Shown here: one piece after another, positions 1-8,409 of the stretch
Layout: each line of letters begins with the position of its first letter
Position numbering within the stretch: the first letter of the stretch is position 1
NCBI RefSeq assembly: GCF_021631985.1
Contig: NZ_CP070225.1
Location: forward strand, 10,690,066-10,754,065
Length of the DNA stretch: 64,000 nt
Origin: Sandaracinus amylolyticus
Lineage (GTDB): Bacteria; Myxococcota_A; Polyangia; Polyangiales; Sandaracinaceae
Direction of reading: 5' to 3'
Translations under genes and position numbers: made by a program
The notes under the pieces: generated by a model
What the model saw: only the letters and a program-made list of their open reading frames with translations
What the model was told of the DNA's origin: nothing
Databases searched by the model: none

Positions 1-1
1 G

Positions 2-352
2 ACCTTCGACGCCGCGGATCGGCTCGCGCCGGCGATCGTGTGGCGCGAGCCGCCGGAGGACGCGGGCGAGCTCGAGCGCGTCGGCACCGAGGAGTTCCGC
101 ACGGTGTTCGAGGTCGAGCAGGGCAGCGTGCCCGCGGGATGCGTGCGCTGGATCGAGGATCGCGAGATCCAGGATCTGCTCCTCGCGAGCGGTGCGTTCG
201 CGGCGATGGTGCGCGCGCAGGATCCGCGCAGGCCGACGATCGCGATGGTGCTCGATCAAGTGGACCTCGATGCCGTGCGGCTCGCGATCGAGTGGGCCTC
301 GCGCATGAGCCGCATCGCCCGCGAGGGCATCGCGGCCACCCCGCCTCATTGA
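2..352 (+). CDS. C-terminal part of an unknown protein (5' truncated)
   Basis: An open frame runs from the window edge to TGA at 350-352, giving 116 residues without an upstream start in view. The visible part is mostly helical, rich in Glu, Arg and Ile, and ends in ATPPH. It has no signal peptide, membrane segment or catalytic motif that I recognise. Codon use matches the neighbouring genes, so the frame is credible. The next gene lies on the other strand and its stop is 20 bp away, so the two are convergent. Function unknown. Confidence 0.6.
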   Translation, partial: TFDAADRLAPAIVWREPPEDAGELERVGTEEFRTVFEVEQGSVPAGCVRWIEDREIQDLLLASGAFAAMVRAQDPRRPTIAMVLDQVDLDAVRLAIEWASRMSRIAREGIAATPPH

Positions 353-372
353 GCTCTCCCCGCCCCTCGAGC

Positions 373-1626
373 TCACCAGCGCAACGTCACGCGGTGGGGC
401 GCGAGGGGCTCGGACGGCGGTGAGCCGAGCTGGCCGTGATCGTTCGCGCCCCAGCACCAGAGCTCGTTCGTGAGCGTCGTGGCGCAGGTGTGGGCGCCGC
501 CGCATGCGAGCGCGGTGATCTGGGTGGGCCCTTCGACGCGACGGGGCGAGAGGGCGCCTTCGCTCGGCGGTGCGCCGGACTGGCCGCGATCGTTGGAGCC
601 CCAACAAACGACGCCGAGCTGGTCGACCGCGCAGGTGTGCGACGCGCCGTACGACACGATGCCGTCGTCGACCCGCACCTCGCCGCCCACGCAGACCCGC
701 GAAGGGGTCTGGAGCTCGAAGGGGACGCGCACCCGCGCGTCGGGCGTCTCCTCGCCGGGCGGGACGCCGAGCTCGCCGTGATCGTTCTCGCCCCAGCACT
801 CGACGGCCGACTCGTGGTCCCTCCCGTCGAACGGGATCGCGCACGCGTGGGTCGCACCGAGCGCGGAGATCCCGCGATCCGCGAGCGGCTCGGGGTGCGG
901 TGCCTCGCGCCACGCGCCGTCCTCCCACGGCCCCTCGGGCGGCACGCCGCCCCAGCACCACGTCTGCTCGCGCACTTCGTCGGGATCGAACACGCCGGTG
1001 CACGTCCGGAACCCGCCCACGTGCACGACGCCGACCCACGCGTGCTGGGCCACCGGGAGCTCGATCGCGACCGGCTCGGGCGCGGCCACGCCGAACCGGG
1101 CTCCATCCCACGCGCCACTGCACATCACCTGACGCTGCGGAGTGTGCGTCTCGTCGAACGTGTCCTGGGTCCAGCACTGATGGAGCGTGCCAGTCTGGAT
1201 TCCGTTCCACACACCGTCGCTGCGCGACACGAGACGCGGGCTCGGCGCGCCACCCACGATGTCCGCGCGCCCCCAGCAGATCGGATATCCCCAGTACGTG
1301 GCGCAGGTGTGCGCCATGCCCGCGGAGAAGCTCGGCAGTCCGCCGGGAGAATCCACCCGTTGATCGACCGGCCCCATCGCGGCGATCACGTCGCGGAGCT
1401 CGGGGCGCGACTGGCCATGGGCGTTGTCGCCGAAGCACAGCGCGTCCTCGCCCACGACGATGCAGGTGTGACGCTGCCCCGTCGCGAGCTGGCCGAGCAC
1501 GCACTCGGTCTCCTCGCCACAGACGATCTCCCCGGGGCCCGCGTCGTGCTGCGGAGTCGGATTGTTCAGCTCGAAGCTGCAGCCCAGCGCGAGCGTCGTG
1601 AGCAAGAGTGTCGGAGTTCGCAGCAT
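373..1626 (-). CDS. RCC1-repeat lipoprotein
   Basis: The 417-residue product begins MLRTPTLLLTTLALGC, a lipoprotein signal with the lipidated Cys at position 16, so it should sit in a membrane facing the periplasm or surface. The mature part carries six or seven RCC1-type beta-propeller blades, seen as recurring HTCA...CWG.NDHGQLG blocks (for example GASHTCAVDQLGVVCWGSND). Such RCC1 lipoproteins are common in Myxococcota and are presumed to bind partners; no enzymatic role is implied. The start was chosen because it gives a perfect lipobox. The gene begins 5 bp after the stop of the TonB-dependent receptor gene, so the two are probably cotranscribed. Confidence 0.85.
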   Translation of the reverse strand: MLRTPTLLLTTLALGCSFELNNPTPQHDAGPGEIVCGEETECVLGQLATGQRHTCIVVGEDALCFGDNAHGQSRPELRDVIAAMGPVDQRVDSPGGLPSFSAGMAHTCATYWGYPICWGRADIVGGAPSPRLVSRSDGVWNGIQTGTLHQCWTQDTFDETHTPQRQVMCSGAWDGARFGVAAPEPVAIELPVAQHAWVGVVHVGGFRTCTGVFDPDEVREQTWCWGGVPPEGPWEDGAWREAPHPEPLADRGISALGATHACAIPFDGRDHESAVECWGENDHGELGVPPGEETPDARVRVPFELQTPSRVCVGGEVRVDDGIVSYGASHTCAVDQLGVVCWGSNDRGQSGAPPSEGALSPRRVEGPTQITALACGGAHTCATTLTNELWCWGANDHGQLGSPPSEPLAPHRVTLRW

Positions 1627-1631
1627 GGCAG

Positions 1632-3920
1632 TCAGAGCTCGATTCGCAGGCCGAGGTTCGGGCCGACGATCGGCGGCGTCTTCTGTTGTCGGCAGTCGGT
1701 GGGAGGGCCGGTGTCGTCGTTCGTGCAGGAGAGCGCGATCGGCTCCTCGGAGAAGCTCGCGTTGAGCCAGTCGAGCGACACGCGCATGCGGCCCCACCCC
1801 GCGTCCCACGCGTACGAGAGCTGGACGTCGAGGCGCGCGTAGGCGTCGAGCTCGCGCTCGAGGCGCTGCGTCGCGCCGACGTCGTCCCGGTAGAACACGC
1901 CGCGCGGCGCGCCGCTGCGCACCAGCAGGCGCACGCCCGCGTGGAAGCCCTCGACGACGTGCCACTGCACGACGGTGTTGAGCAGGTGCCGCACGTCGTA
2001 GCTCGGACGCATCGCGATCCCCGCGATCTCCTCGACCTCGTTCCAGGCGAGCGTGTAGCTGACCCATCCGCTCACCGGGATCTCGTTCGAGGGCGGCATC
2101 CGCACGAAGAGCTCGCCGCCCCACGACGTGCCGTTGGTGCGCGGCACTCCGTCGATCCGCTGGCATCCACCGCCCGGGCGCGCGCAGACCTCCTGCGTGC
2201 TCGCCGCGAGCAGGAAGAAGTCGACGAACGCCAGCGCCTCGTAGCGATGCGCGAAGAGCTGGAGCTCCGCCTCGAAGAGCGGGTGCTCGTAGCGCGCGCC
2301 GACCTCCGCCTGATAGGCGGTCTGGAGGCCGCGCAGCATCGGCACGTCGGCCACGCCCGGCAGCGGCACCAGGAACGTCGCGGGCTGTCGCACGATCGCG
2401 CCCCCGACGTGGAGCTCGAGCGCGTCGAGCACGCGCGCGGTCACCCGCAGCCGCGGATCGATCGCGCCGGTCGCGTAGCTTCCCGCGGTCCAGAGATCGA
2501 AGCGACCACCGACCTCGATCGACCAGGTGGGATCGATCGCCCAGATCAGCTCGGCGAACGCGCCCGACGTGCTGCGCACCGCGCTCGTCGAGAACACGCC
2601 GTCGTATCGGAAGGGATCGAAGGTGTCGACGTTGGCGGGGGGCACCGAGCGTCCGAACGAGCCGATCGCGTCGGCGCCGATGCGCAGCCGCACCGGCCCC
2701 TCCACCAGCGCGAGCCAGAGGCGCGGGCCGATCGTGGTCGCGGCGATCGCGAGCGAGAGCGCGTTCGGATCGTCGGTGCCGATCGAGCTCTCCTCGAACC
2801 CGGCGCGGAGCGCGAGGCCCAGCTCCGCGCCCGCGCCGATCCTGCGCACGAAGCGCAGCTCGCCGCGATGGAACTGCACCGTCGTCGTCGTGGTGGTCTC
2901 GTCGCTGCGCAGCACGAGCTGATCGAACGAGCCGATCCACACGAGGCGCAGCTCTTCGCGCGACGAGAGCGGGATGCGACCGCGGAGCTGGTAGTCGCCG
3001 TAGAAGAGCTCCGCCTCGTCGGTGATCAGCGAGAGCACGAGCCCCGGATACCCGATGCGCAGCGCGCCCATGATCTCGCCTCCGAGGAGCGGCGTCTCGA
3101 CGTACCCGTTGGCGTCGAGCAGGCGGAGCTCGACCTCGCCGGCGACCCGATCGACGTCGCGCGCCTCGGGCCCCTCGCCGACGATCACGCCGCCGAGGTG
3201 ACGCCCGTAGCGCGCCGGCGCGACGCCCGCGTGCAGGCGCACCGGGCCGAGCATGCGCGGATGGATCACCGCGGGCCCGATGCCGAGATGGAAGAGCATC
3301 GGGAGCGGCAGGTCGTCGTAGACGTAGAGCGAGCTCGCGGGCGGCGCGCCGCGCACGTAGACGTAGGGCACGCCGGTGGCGACCGGGGTCACGCCGGGCA
3401 TCGCCTCGAGCGCGCGGAAGGGATCGCCGAACGCCCCGGGGACGTCGCGGATCTCGGCGAGCTCGAAGCGACGGGTGCCCGCGGGCAAGGGAGCGCGGGC
3501 GCGCGCGGAGAAGAGCGGCTCGCTCGATGGGACGGGCTCGACCGCCGGCTCGGCCTCGGGCTCGTCGGGCCCGTCGGGCCGCGGCGCTTCGACCTCCGGA
3601 GGGCGCGCTCGCAGCACGACGCGGGTGCGCGCGGCGACCACGCGATCACCGACGCGCGCCGGCTCGAAGCGCGCCCGCGCGATCACGTCGCGCGCCGCGT
3701 CGCACACGCTCGCGTCGTGAGCGCAGCCCTCGAGCTGCGCGCTGCCGTCGATCGCGACGACCACCACCAGCTCGAGCTCCGAGACCGCGGCGCCGTCGGG
3801 CAAGACCAGCTCGGGGAGCTCGAGCACCCGTGGTGGGACGCGGGTCTCCTGCGCGCTCGCGGGCGAGGCGAGCGCGACGACCGAGGCGAGCGCGCAGAGC
3901 ACGAGCGATCGGAGCGGCAC
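1632..3920 (-). CDS. TonB-dependent outer-membrane receptor with N-terminal TonB_C-like domain
   Basis: The product has 762 residues. A GTG start at 3918-3920 gives a clean signal peptide (PLRSLVLCALASVVALASPASA). Residues ~30-105 resemble the C-terminal domain of TonB energy transducers (ELELVVVVAIDGSAQ, then ARFEPARVGDRVVAARTRV). A plug-like segment follows at ~145-245 (YVYVRGAPPASSLYVYDD, PARYGRHLGG), then ~500 residues of alternating hydrophobic strands that fit a 22-strand barrel. The architecture is known from Myxococcota receptors. The substrate cannot be told. It is likely cotranscribed with the RCC1 lipoprotein, which may be its surface partner. An earlier in-frame start would add an arginine-rich, non-signal extension and was rejected. 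Confidence 0.8.
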   Translation of the reverse strand: MPLRSLVLCALASVVALASPASAQETRVPPRVLELPELVLPDGAAVSELELVVVVAIDGSAQLEGCAHDASVCDAARDVIARARFEPARVGDRVVAARTRVVLRARPPEVEAPRPDGPDEPEAEPAVEPVPSSEPLFSARARAPLPAGTRRFELAEIRDVPGAFGDPFRALEAMPGVTPVATGVPYVYVRGAPPASSLYVYDDLPLPMLFHLGIGPAVIHPRMLGPVRLHAGVAPARYGRHLGGVIVGEGPEARDVDRVAGEVELRLLDANGYVETPLLGGEIMGALRIGYPGLVLSLITDEAELFYGDYQLRGRIPLSSREELRLVWIGSFDQLVLRSDETTTTTTVQFHRGELRFVRRIGAGAELGLALRAGFEESSIGTDDPNALSLAIAATTIGPRLWLALVEGPVRLRIGADAIGSFGRSVPPANVDTFDPFRYDGVFSTSAVRSTSGAFAELIWAIDPTWSIEVGGRFDLWTAGSYATGAIDPRLRVTARVLDALELHVGGAIVRQPATFLVPLPGVADVPMLRGLQTAYQAEVGARYEHPLFEAELQLFAHRYEALAFVDFFLLAASTQEVCARPGGGCQRIDGVPRTNGTSWGGELFVRMPPSNEIPVSGWVSYTLAWNEVEEIAGIAMRPSYDVRHLLNTVVQWHVVEGFHAGVRLLVRSGAPRGVFYRDDVGATQRLERELDAYARLDVQLSYAWDAGWGRMRVSLDWLNASFSEEPIALSCTNDDTGPPTDCRQQKTPPIVGPNLGLRIEL

Positions 3921-4056
3921 GGGGCCTTGGTGGCCGGCACCCCGCTCCGCGTTGCATGGAATTTCGCGCGACACCTTTCGCGACATCGGCCCGCGTGATA
4001 GCCGAGCCTCGATGCGCCGGGGTGGGGCCCGGCGCGCGATCAGGAGGGGCAGAGCG

Positions 4057-4791
4057 ATGACCAAGGGTGTCGCGGACTGGTACACACCGCGGATCGCCAA
4101 GCGTGCGGAGCTTGCGCGCGCGCTGAAGGCGAAGGGGAGCGCGTGGCTGCGGGGCGCGCGGCTGACCGAGGCGGATCTCGACGAGATCATCCGGCACGGC
4201 GACGAGGCCAAGGCGGCGGATCGCGAGCAGCAGGCGCAGCTCGCCGAGCACCACGTCGAGCGCGCGGGGCGCGCGCGCAGCGCGGCGGACGTCACGGAGC
4301 GCGAGGACGATCTCGCGGCGACGCTGCCCGCGGTGGCGCACGACCTCCAGGTCGCGGGCCACCGCGAGGACGCGACGTTCCTCGCGAAGCTCTCGTTCGC
4401 CCGCTACCGCATGCGCACCCACGACGTCCCGGTGGAGCCGACGACCGAGTCCGAGGCGACGACGATCCGCAAGATCGAGCGCGTCGAGCGGAGCGACGTT
4501 CCGACGCGCGCCGAGGGCCTCGCGGCGCTGTGCGAGACGCTGGCGTCGCGGCCCCGGATCGTCCGCGCGCTCGGCGCGCGCGGGCTCGACGCCGCGGCGC
4601 TGCGTGCGCTCGGCGAGGACGCGGCCGAGGTCGCGGCGAGCGGGCGCAACTCGCCGCGCGCCGCGGAGGCCACGGCGCGCGAGGCGGCGGCGGTGCGCGC
4701 CCAGAAGGTGAAGTGGTCGGCCCTCCGCGGGCTGATCCGCCGCGCGTGCCGCGACGATCGCGAGCTCGGCGCGCTGCTCGCCGACTGCTGA
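4057..4791 (+). CDS. Conserved-looking helical protein of unknown function
   Basis: The 244-residue product begins MTKGVADWYTPRIAKRAEL. The start is fixed by a perfect AGGAGG at 4042-4047, 9 bases upstream. The protein is charged and almost entirely helical, with Ala/Arg/Glu-rich stretches, no signal peptide and no membrane helix, so it is probably cytoplasmic. I do not recognise a family or catalytic motif. It stands alone, divergent from the TonB-dependent receptor gene (137-bp gap) and followed by a repeat array. A structural or nucleic-acid-associated role is possible given the Arg-rich helices, but this is guesswork. Confidence 0.7.
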   Translation: MTKGVADWYTPRIAKRAELARALKAKGSAWLRGARLTEADLDEIIRHGDEAKAADREQQAQLAEHHVERAGRARSAADVTEREDDLAATLPAVAHDLQVAGHREDATFLAKLSFARYRMRTHDVPVEPTTESEATTIRKIERVERSDVPTRAEGLAALCETLASRPRIVRALGARGLDAAALRALGEDAAEVAASGRNSPRAAEATAREAAAVRAQKVKWSALRGLIRRACRDDRELGALLADC

Positions 4792-4840
4792 CGTCTCGAT
4801 CCTGGGACTGCGCCGGAATCTCCAATCGTTCCGCACACTC

Positions 4841-5140
4841 GAAGCGGTCGAAAAGAGGGGCGGCGCAGTCCGGAAGAGCCCCTGCGGAGTCGCGAAGAGC
4901 CCCGACGGAGTCGGAACGAGCACCTTCGCGGTCGGAAGAAGGGGTCGCGCCGATCGGGAGAAGGGGTCGCGCCCGGCGCGGGAGCCCCTTCGTGCCGGCG
5001 AGCAGGGGTCGCGTCGGTGGCGAAGAGCCCCTGGGCGATGGGAAGTACGGGTCGCGCCGGCCGCGAAGAGGCCCTGCGCGATCGGAAGTACGGGTCGCGT
5101 CGATCGCGAAGAGCCCCTGCGCGATCGGTCGCGTCGCACG
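4841..5140. repeat. Degenerate ~21-bp tandem repeat array in a 370-bp intergenic region
   Basis: About 13 imperfect units of 20-23 bp fill most of the gap between 4791 and 5162. The units alternate between two forms: one like GAAGAGCCCCTGCGCGATCG and one like GAAGTACGGGTCGCGTCGAT, making a 43-bp dimer at the 3' side (5037-5128). Units nearer the left edge are more diverged. No start codon with a ribosome site opens a plausible reading frame through the array. The last unit ends about 20 bp before the ribosome site of the following lipoprotein gene, so the array lies in its upstream region. Confidence 0.8.
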
Positions 5141-5161
5141 AGCCGTGGGAGGATGGCGCCG

Positions 5162-6487
5162 ATGCGACGTGGATGGCTCTCGGTCGTGACGCTCGCCGTG
5201 CTGGCGTGTGGCGGGGAGACCGGGGCCGTCGAGCCAGTGAGCCCTGGTGAGGCCGCGCCGGCTCGCGCGGTGACGCCCGACCCCGAGGTCGAGGCCGCGA
5301 CCGCCTGGGCCCGCGCGGCACCCGGGCGAGACGATGCGGCGGTGCAGGTCGTCGAGCGCAGCGGCGCGGGAGACGCGCTGCGGCTGCACGTGATCGCGTG
5401 CGACGGCGACGTGACCCTCGACACCTGGCTCGCGCGATCCTGGCCGCGCACCTCGGAGCCGCACTGGGACGTCGCGGCGCTCGTGGCGGCGGTGCAGCGC
5501 GCACACGTCGACACCCTGCTCGGCTCGGGCGGGCGCAGGCTCGTGACGATCGACGGCGCGACGTGGGTGTGCCCCGACGCCGAGGCGGCGCCGTGTCTCG
5601 AGCTCGCCGCGCCGCGCCGCGCGAGCTCGCTCTGGTGTGACCGCGGTGGCGCGGCGTGCACGATGTGGCTCGACGGCGACGCTGGGCGCCTCGAGACGTG
5701 GCGGCTCGAGGACGAGCGTCGGAGACGGACCGGGAGCGCGCTCCAGGGGGTCGTGCATCCGGCGCGCGGCGGGATGCGCGCCGAGCGCGGGCGCTGGGAG
5801 ACGCTCGTGCGTGCGCCGGAGCGTCCGCCTGCGCTGCGCGACGCCGCGCTGGCTCCGTCACGCGACGTCGACGACGAGCGCTGCGAGCCCACGGTGCGCT
5901 CGGTGCGCGAGGGCGACGTGGTGGTGCGCGCGGTGAGCTGCGGTGACGTTCGTCCGTGGACGACGGTCTGGTGGCCGTCGGCGCTGGTGATCACGCGCGC
6001 CGGGCGGACGACCGCGACGCCGATCTTCGACGTCGGGCTCGGACCGCCCGAGCCGCTGCGAGTGTTCGACGTCGCCGCGCTCGCCCCGGGAGCGCTCGGC
6101 GTGGTGATCGACGAGACCGACGGTGGCTCGCCATCGGGCGCATGGCGCGAGGCGCTCTGGGTGATCACCGACACGCCGCACGGGCTGCGGCACCACGCGC
6201 TGACGATCGCCGCGGGTAGCACCCTGGGCCTCGGCACCGAGGACGAGCGAGAGGGCTACGTGGTCGCGGTCGATCGCACGCGGGCGACGCTCGAGGTGAG
6301 CGGCCCCGGCGCGGCGCGCTTCGTCGAGTGCGAGCGCTGGTCGGGCACCCACGCGCGGGTGTCGGGTCGCTGGAATGGCGAGCACCACGTCGAGCCGCTC
6401 GACGTGCAGGTGCGCTTCGACCCCGAGCGAGGCTTCGAGCTGAGCGAGGGCGACCGCGCCCAGCTCGAGCAGCGCTGCGGGATCTGA
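5162..6487 (+). CDS. Lipoprotein of unknown function
   Basis: The 441-residue product begins MRRGWLSVVTLAVLAC, a lipoprotein signal with Cys at position 16. I chose the ATG at 5162 over the in-frame ATG at 5153 because GGGAGGA at 5147-5153 is correctly spaced only for the later codon. The mature protein has several Cys pairs (ACDG, WVCPDAEAAPC, WCDRGGAAC) and beta-rich stretches, but matches no family I know. It stands alone downstream of the tandem repeat array. Confidence 0.75.
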   Translation: MRRGWLSVVTLAVLACGGETGAVEPVSPGEAAPARAVTPDPEVEAATAWARAAPGRDDAAVQVVERSGAGDALRLHVIACDGDVTLDTWLARSWPRTSEPHWDVAALVAAVQRAHVDTLLGSGGRRLVTIDGATWVCPDAEAAPCLELAAPRRASSLWCDRGGAACTMWLDGDAGRLETWRLEDERRRRTGSALQGVVHPARGGMRAERGRWETLVRAPERPPALRDAALAPSRDVDDERCEPTVRSVREGDVVVRAVSCGDVRPWTTVWWPSALVITRAGRTTATPIFDVGLGPPEPLRVFDVAALAPGALGVVIDETDGGSPSGAWREALWVITDTPHGLRHHALTIAAGSTLGLGTEDEREGYVVAVDRTRATLEVSGPGAARFVECERWSGTHARVSGRWNGEHHVEPLDVQVRFDPERGFELSEGDRAQLEQRCGI

Positions 6488-6553
6488 CGCGCACCGACAT
6501 CGGCGCGAACGCGAAGCGCGGCCCCGTCGCGAGGTGGCAGACGCCGCTCGAGA

Positions 6554-7075
6554 TCACCCGGCCCAGCGAGAGAACCGGTCCACTCCGAGCGCGATGAAGA
6601 TCCCCAGCGTCGCGCCGAAGAGCAGGTCCGTCGGCCAGTGCACGCCTGCGTAGAGGCGCGCGAAGCACGCGAGCACCGCGATGATCGCGGCGGGCAGCCC
6701 GGCGCGCCATCCGAGGCGGTTCCAGATCCACGCCGCGCCCGCGCCGCACGCGGCGGCGGTGCCCGAGGGCATCGACCACGAGCGCGCGCCGGGCACGCTC
6801 CCGAGCACCTCGAGCTGCGCGAGGATCTCGGGGATCGCGGTGGGGCGCGGCCGCGCGAAGAGCGGCTTGAGGAACGTCTCGGTGACGAAGAGCGCGAGCA
6901 GGAACGCGAGCAGGCCGTCGCGCGTGGTGGTCGCGACCGCGCGCCGCCGCATGACGAGCAGCGCGACGAGGAACGCGGGATAGAGCAGGTAGCCGTGCTC
7001 TCCCAGCGGACCGAGCGCCGCGTCGAGCGCGGGCGATCGGAGGTCGTTGATCGCGACGAGCAGCTCGGCGTCCAC
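6554..7075 (-). CDS. PAP2-family membrane phosphatase
   Basis: A 173-residue integral membrane protein with the three PAP2 motifs: KPLFARPRP (~residues 69-77), PSGTAAACGA (~103-112) and ARLYAGVHWPTD (~143-154), which supply the catalytic His and the phosphate-binding Lys/Arg/Ser. There are about five or six hydrophobic helices. Members of this family dephosphorylate lipid phosphates such as phosphatidate or undecaprenyl pyrophosphate; the substrate here cannot be assigned. The start is GTG at 7073-7075. The gene is divergent from the TPR gene at 7116 with only 40 bp between the start codons. Confidence 0.85.
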   Translation of the reverse strand: MDAELLVAINDLRSPALDAALGPLGEHGYLLYPAFLVALLVMRRRAVATTTRDGLLAFLLALFVTETFLKPLFARPRPTAIPEILAQLEVLGSVPGARSWSMPSGTAAACGAGAAWIWNRLGWRAGLPAAIIAVLACFARLYAGVHWPTDLLFGATLGIFIALGVDRFSRWAG

Positions 7076-7115
7076 GGGCGCACTCTACGCGCCCTCTCTG
7101 TGCGAGGCTCGCGCG

Positions 7116-7850
7116 ATGCACGACGAGCTCGACCGGGTCATCGCTGCCGCGCACGACGCGCTCGACGAAGGACGTCACGCCGATGCCCGAGCGATGCTCG
7201 AGGCCGCGATCGCGCGGACCGAAGGGCGCGACGAGGTGCGCGCCGAAGCGCTCGGCCTCGCGGCGATCGCGGCGCGCGCCGAGGGCCTGGAGCGCGACGC
7301 GCGATCGCTCTCCGATCGCGCCATCGCGCTCGCGTCGCAGTCTCCCGAGCTGCTCGCGGACCTGCTCGAGGATCGCGCGGAGCTCGAGCTCGCGACCCGG
7401 GCGCCGTCGAGCGCGACCTCGTTCCTCGAGCGTGCGATCGCGCTGCGCGGGTCGAGCGGCTCCGAGACCTGGCTCGCGCTCGGTGAGGCGCGCCTGCGCG
7501 CCGGCGATCTCGACGGCGCCGACGAGGCGCTGACCCACGCCGAGGCGGGCGCGCGCGACGAGGACGACGACGCGGGCATCGCGCTCGCGATCGAGCTGCG
7601 CGCCGATGTCGCGCTGGCCCGCCCCGACGCGAGCGCGGCGCTCGCCGAGTACGCCCGCGCGATCGAGGTGTGGCGCGGGCTCGACGACGAAGCGGCGGTG
7701 GTGCGCTGTCTGGTCGGTCGCGCGCGCGCGGCCGAGCTCGCCGACGACGTCGATGCGGTCGCGCAGATCCTGCGCGAGCTCGAGGCGGTCGCCGGCGACG
7801 TCGAGGGTCGCGACGAGGCGCTCGACGAGGTGCGCGCGCTCGTGCCCTGA
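7116..7850 (+). CDS. TPR-like helical repeat protein
   Basis: The 244-residue cytoplasmic product begins MHDELDRVIAAAHDALDEGR. It consists of helix pairs with TPR spacing: small residues at the packing positions and blocks such as ALGEARLRAGDLDGADEAL and AALAEYARAIEVWRGLDDE. There is no signal peptide or membrane helix. Proteins of this kind act as protein-protein scaffolds; the partner is unknown. The next gene, a lipoprotein, begins 34 bp downstream on the same strand. Confidence 0.7.
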   Translation: MHDELDRVIAAAHDALDEGRHADARAMLEAAIARTEGRDEVRAEALGLAAIAARAEGLERDARSLSDRAIALASQSPELLADLLEDRAELELATRAPSSATSFLERAIALRGSSGSETWLALGEARLRAGDLDGADEALTHAEAGARDEDDDAGIALAIELRADVALARPDASAALAEYARAIEVWRGLDDEAAVVRCLVGRARAAELADDVDAVAQILRELEAVAGDVEGRDEALDEVRALVP

Positions 7851-7884
7851 ATCGGATTGGCGAGCGACGTGCACACCACGAGGC

Positions 7885-8409
7885 GTGCGCACGCGGACCC
7901 TGACGATCTTCGCGCTCTCGCTCGTCGCGTGCGGCGGGGGCGCGGCAACGGGCGACACCACCGGCAAGCCGCGAGGCGACGATGCGCCCCGGCCCATCAC
8001 ACCCACGGTCCATGCGCGGCCGGCGCGTGCCGACGATCTCGCCCTGCGCGTGCACGGCCGATCCCCGGTCCCGCCGATCCCGAGCGGCGATGCGTACCTG
8101 GTGCAGCTCGAGATCCGCAACCGCAGCATCCAGCCGATCCTCGTCGGCCCGACGTGGGCGCAGCTCAGCGTGATGCGCGGCGCGCTCCTGGTCCGGGGCT
8201 GCGGCAACGCCGAGCCGCGCCGCCTCGCGCTCGAGCCCTCGCTCCGGGGAGGCAGCTCGATCGACGCGGTCGCGCCGCTGCCCTGCGCGCTCACCGAGCC
8301 CGGCGACTACACCGTCGTGGTGGTGCTGATGAGCGCCGCGGAGGAGAACGCGGACGCGCCCGAGCGAGCGACCACGTCGGGCACGATGTCGCTGGTGATC
8401 AGCCGATGA
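7885..8409 (+). CDS. Small lipoprotein of unknown function
   Basis: The GTG at 7885 begins a lipoprotein signal, MRTRTLTIFALSLVAC, with Cys at position 16. It is followed by a Gly/Ala/Thr-rich linker and a beta-rich domain of ~110 residues containing YLVQLEIRNRSIQPILVGPTW, which looks like an immunoglobulin-like or intracellular-proteinase-inhibitor-like sandwich. The total length is 174 residues. No enzymatic motif is visible. The last 11 bp overlap the 3' end of tcdA on the opposite strand. Confidence 0.65.
   Translation: MRTRTLTIFALSLVACGGGAATGDTTGKPRGDDAPRPITPTVHARPARADDLALRVHGRSPVPPIPSGDAYLVQLEIRNRSIQPILVGPTWAQLSVMRGALLVRGCGNAEPRRLALEPSLRGGSSIDAVAPLPCALTEPGDYTVVVVLMSAAEENADAPERATTSGTMSLVISR

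Noticed and set aside
436..1842. Long open frame on the plus strand opposite the RCC1 and receptor genes
   Set aside because: Its translation is Arg/His/Ala-rich with no domain, while the minus strand encodes clear families. Long antisense frames are expected at this GC content.
4841..5140. Possible CRISPR array
   Set aside because: Units are contiguous and variable with no unique spacers of constant length, and no cas gene is present.
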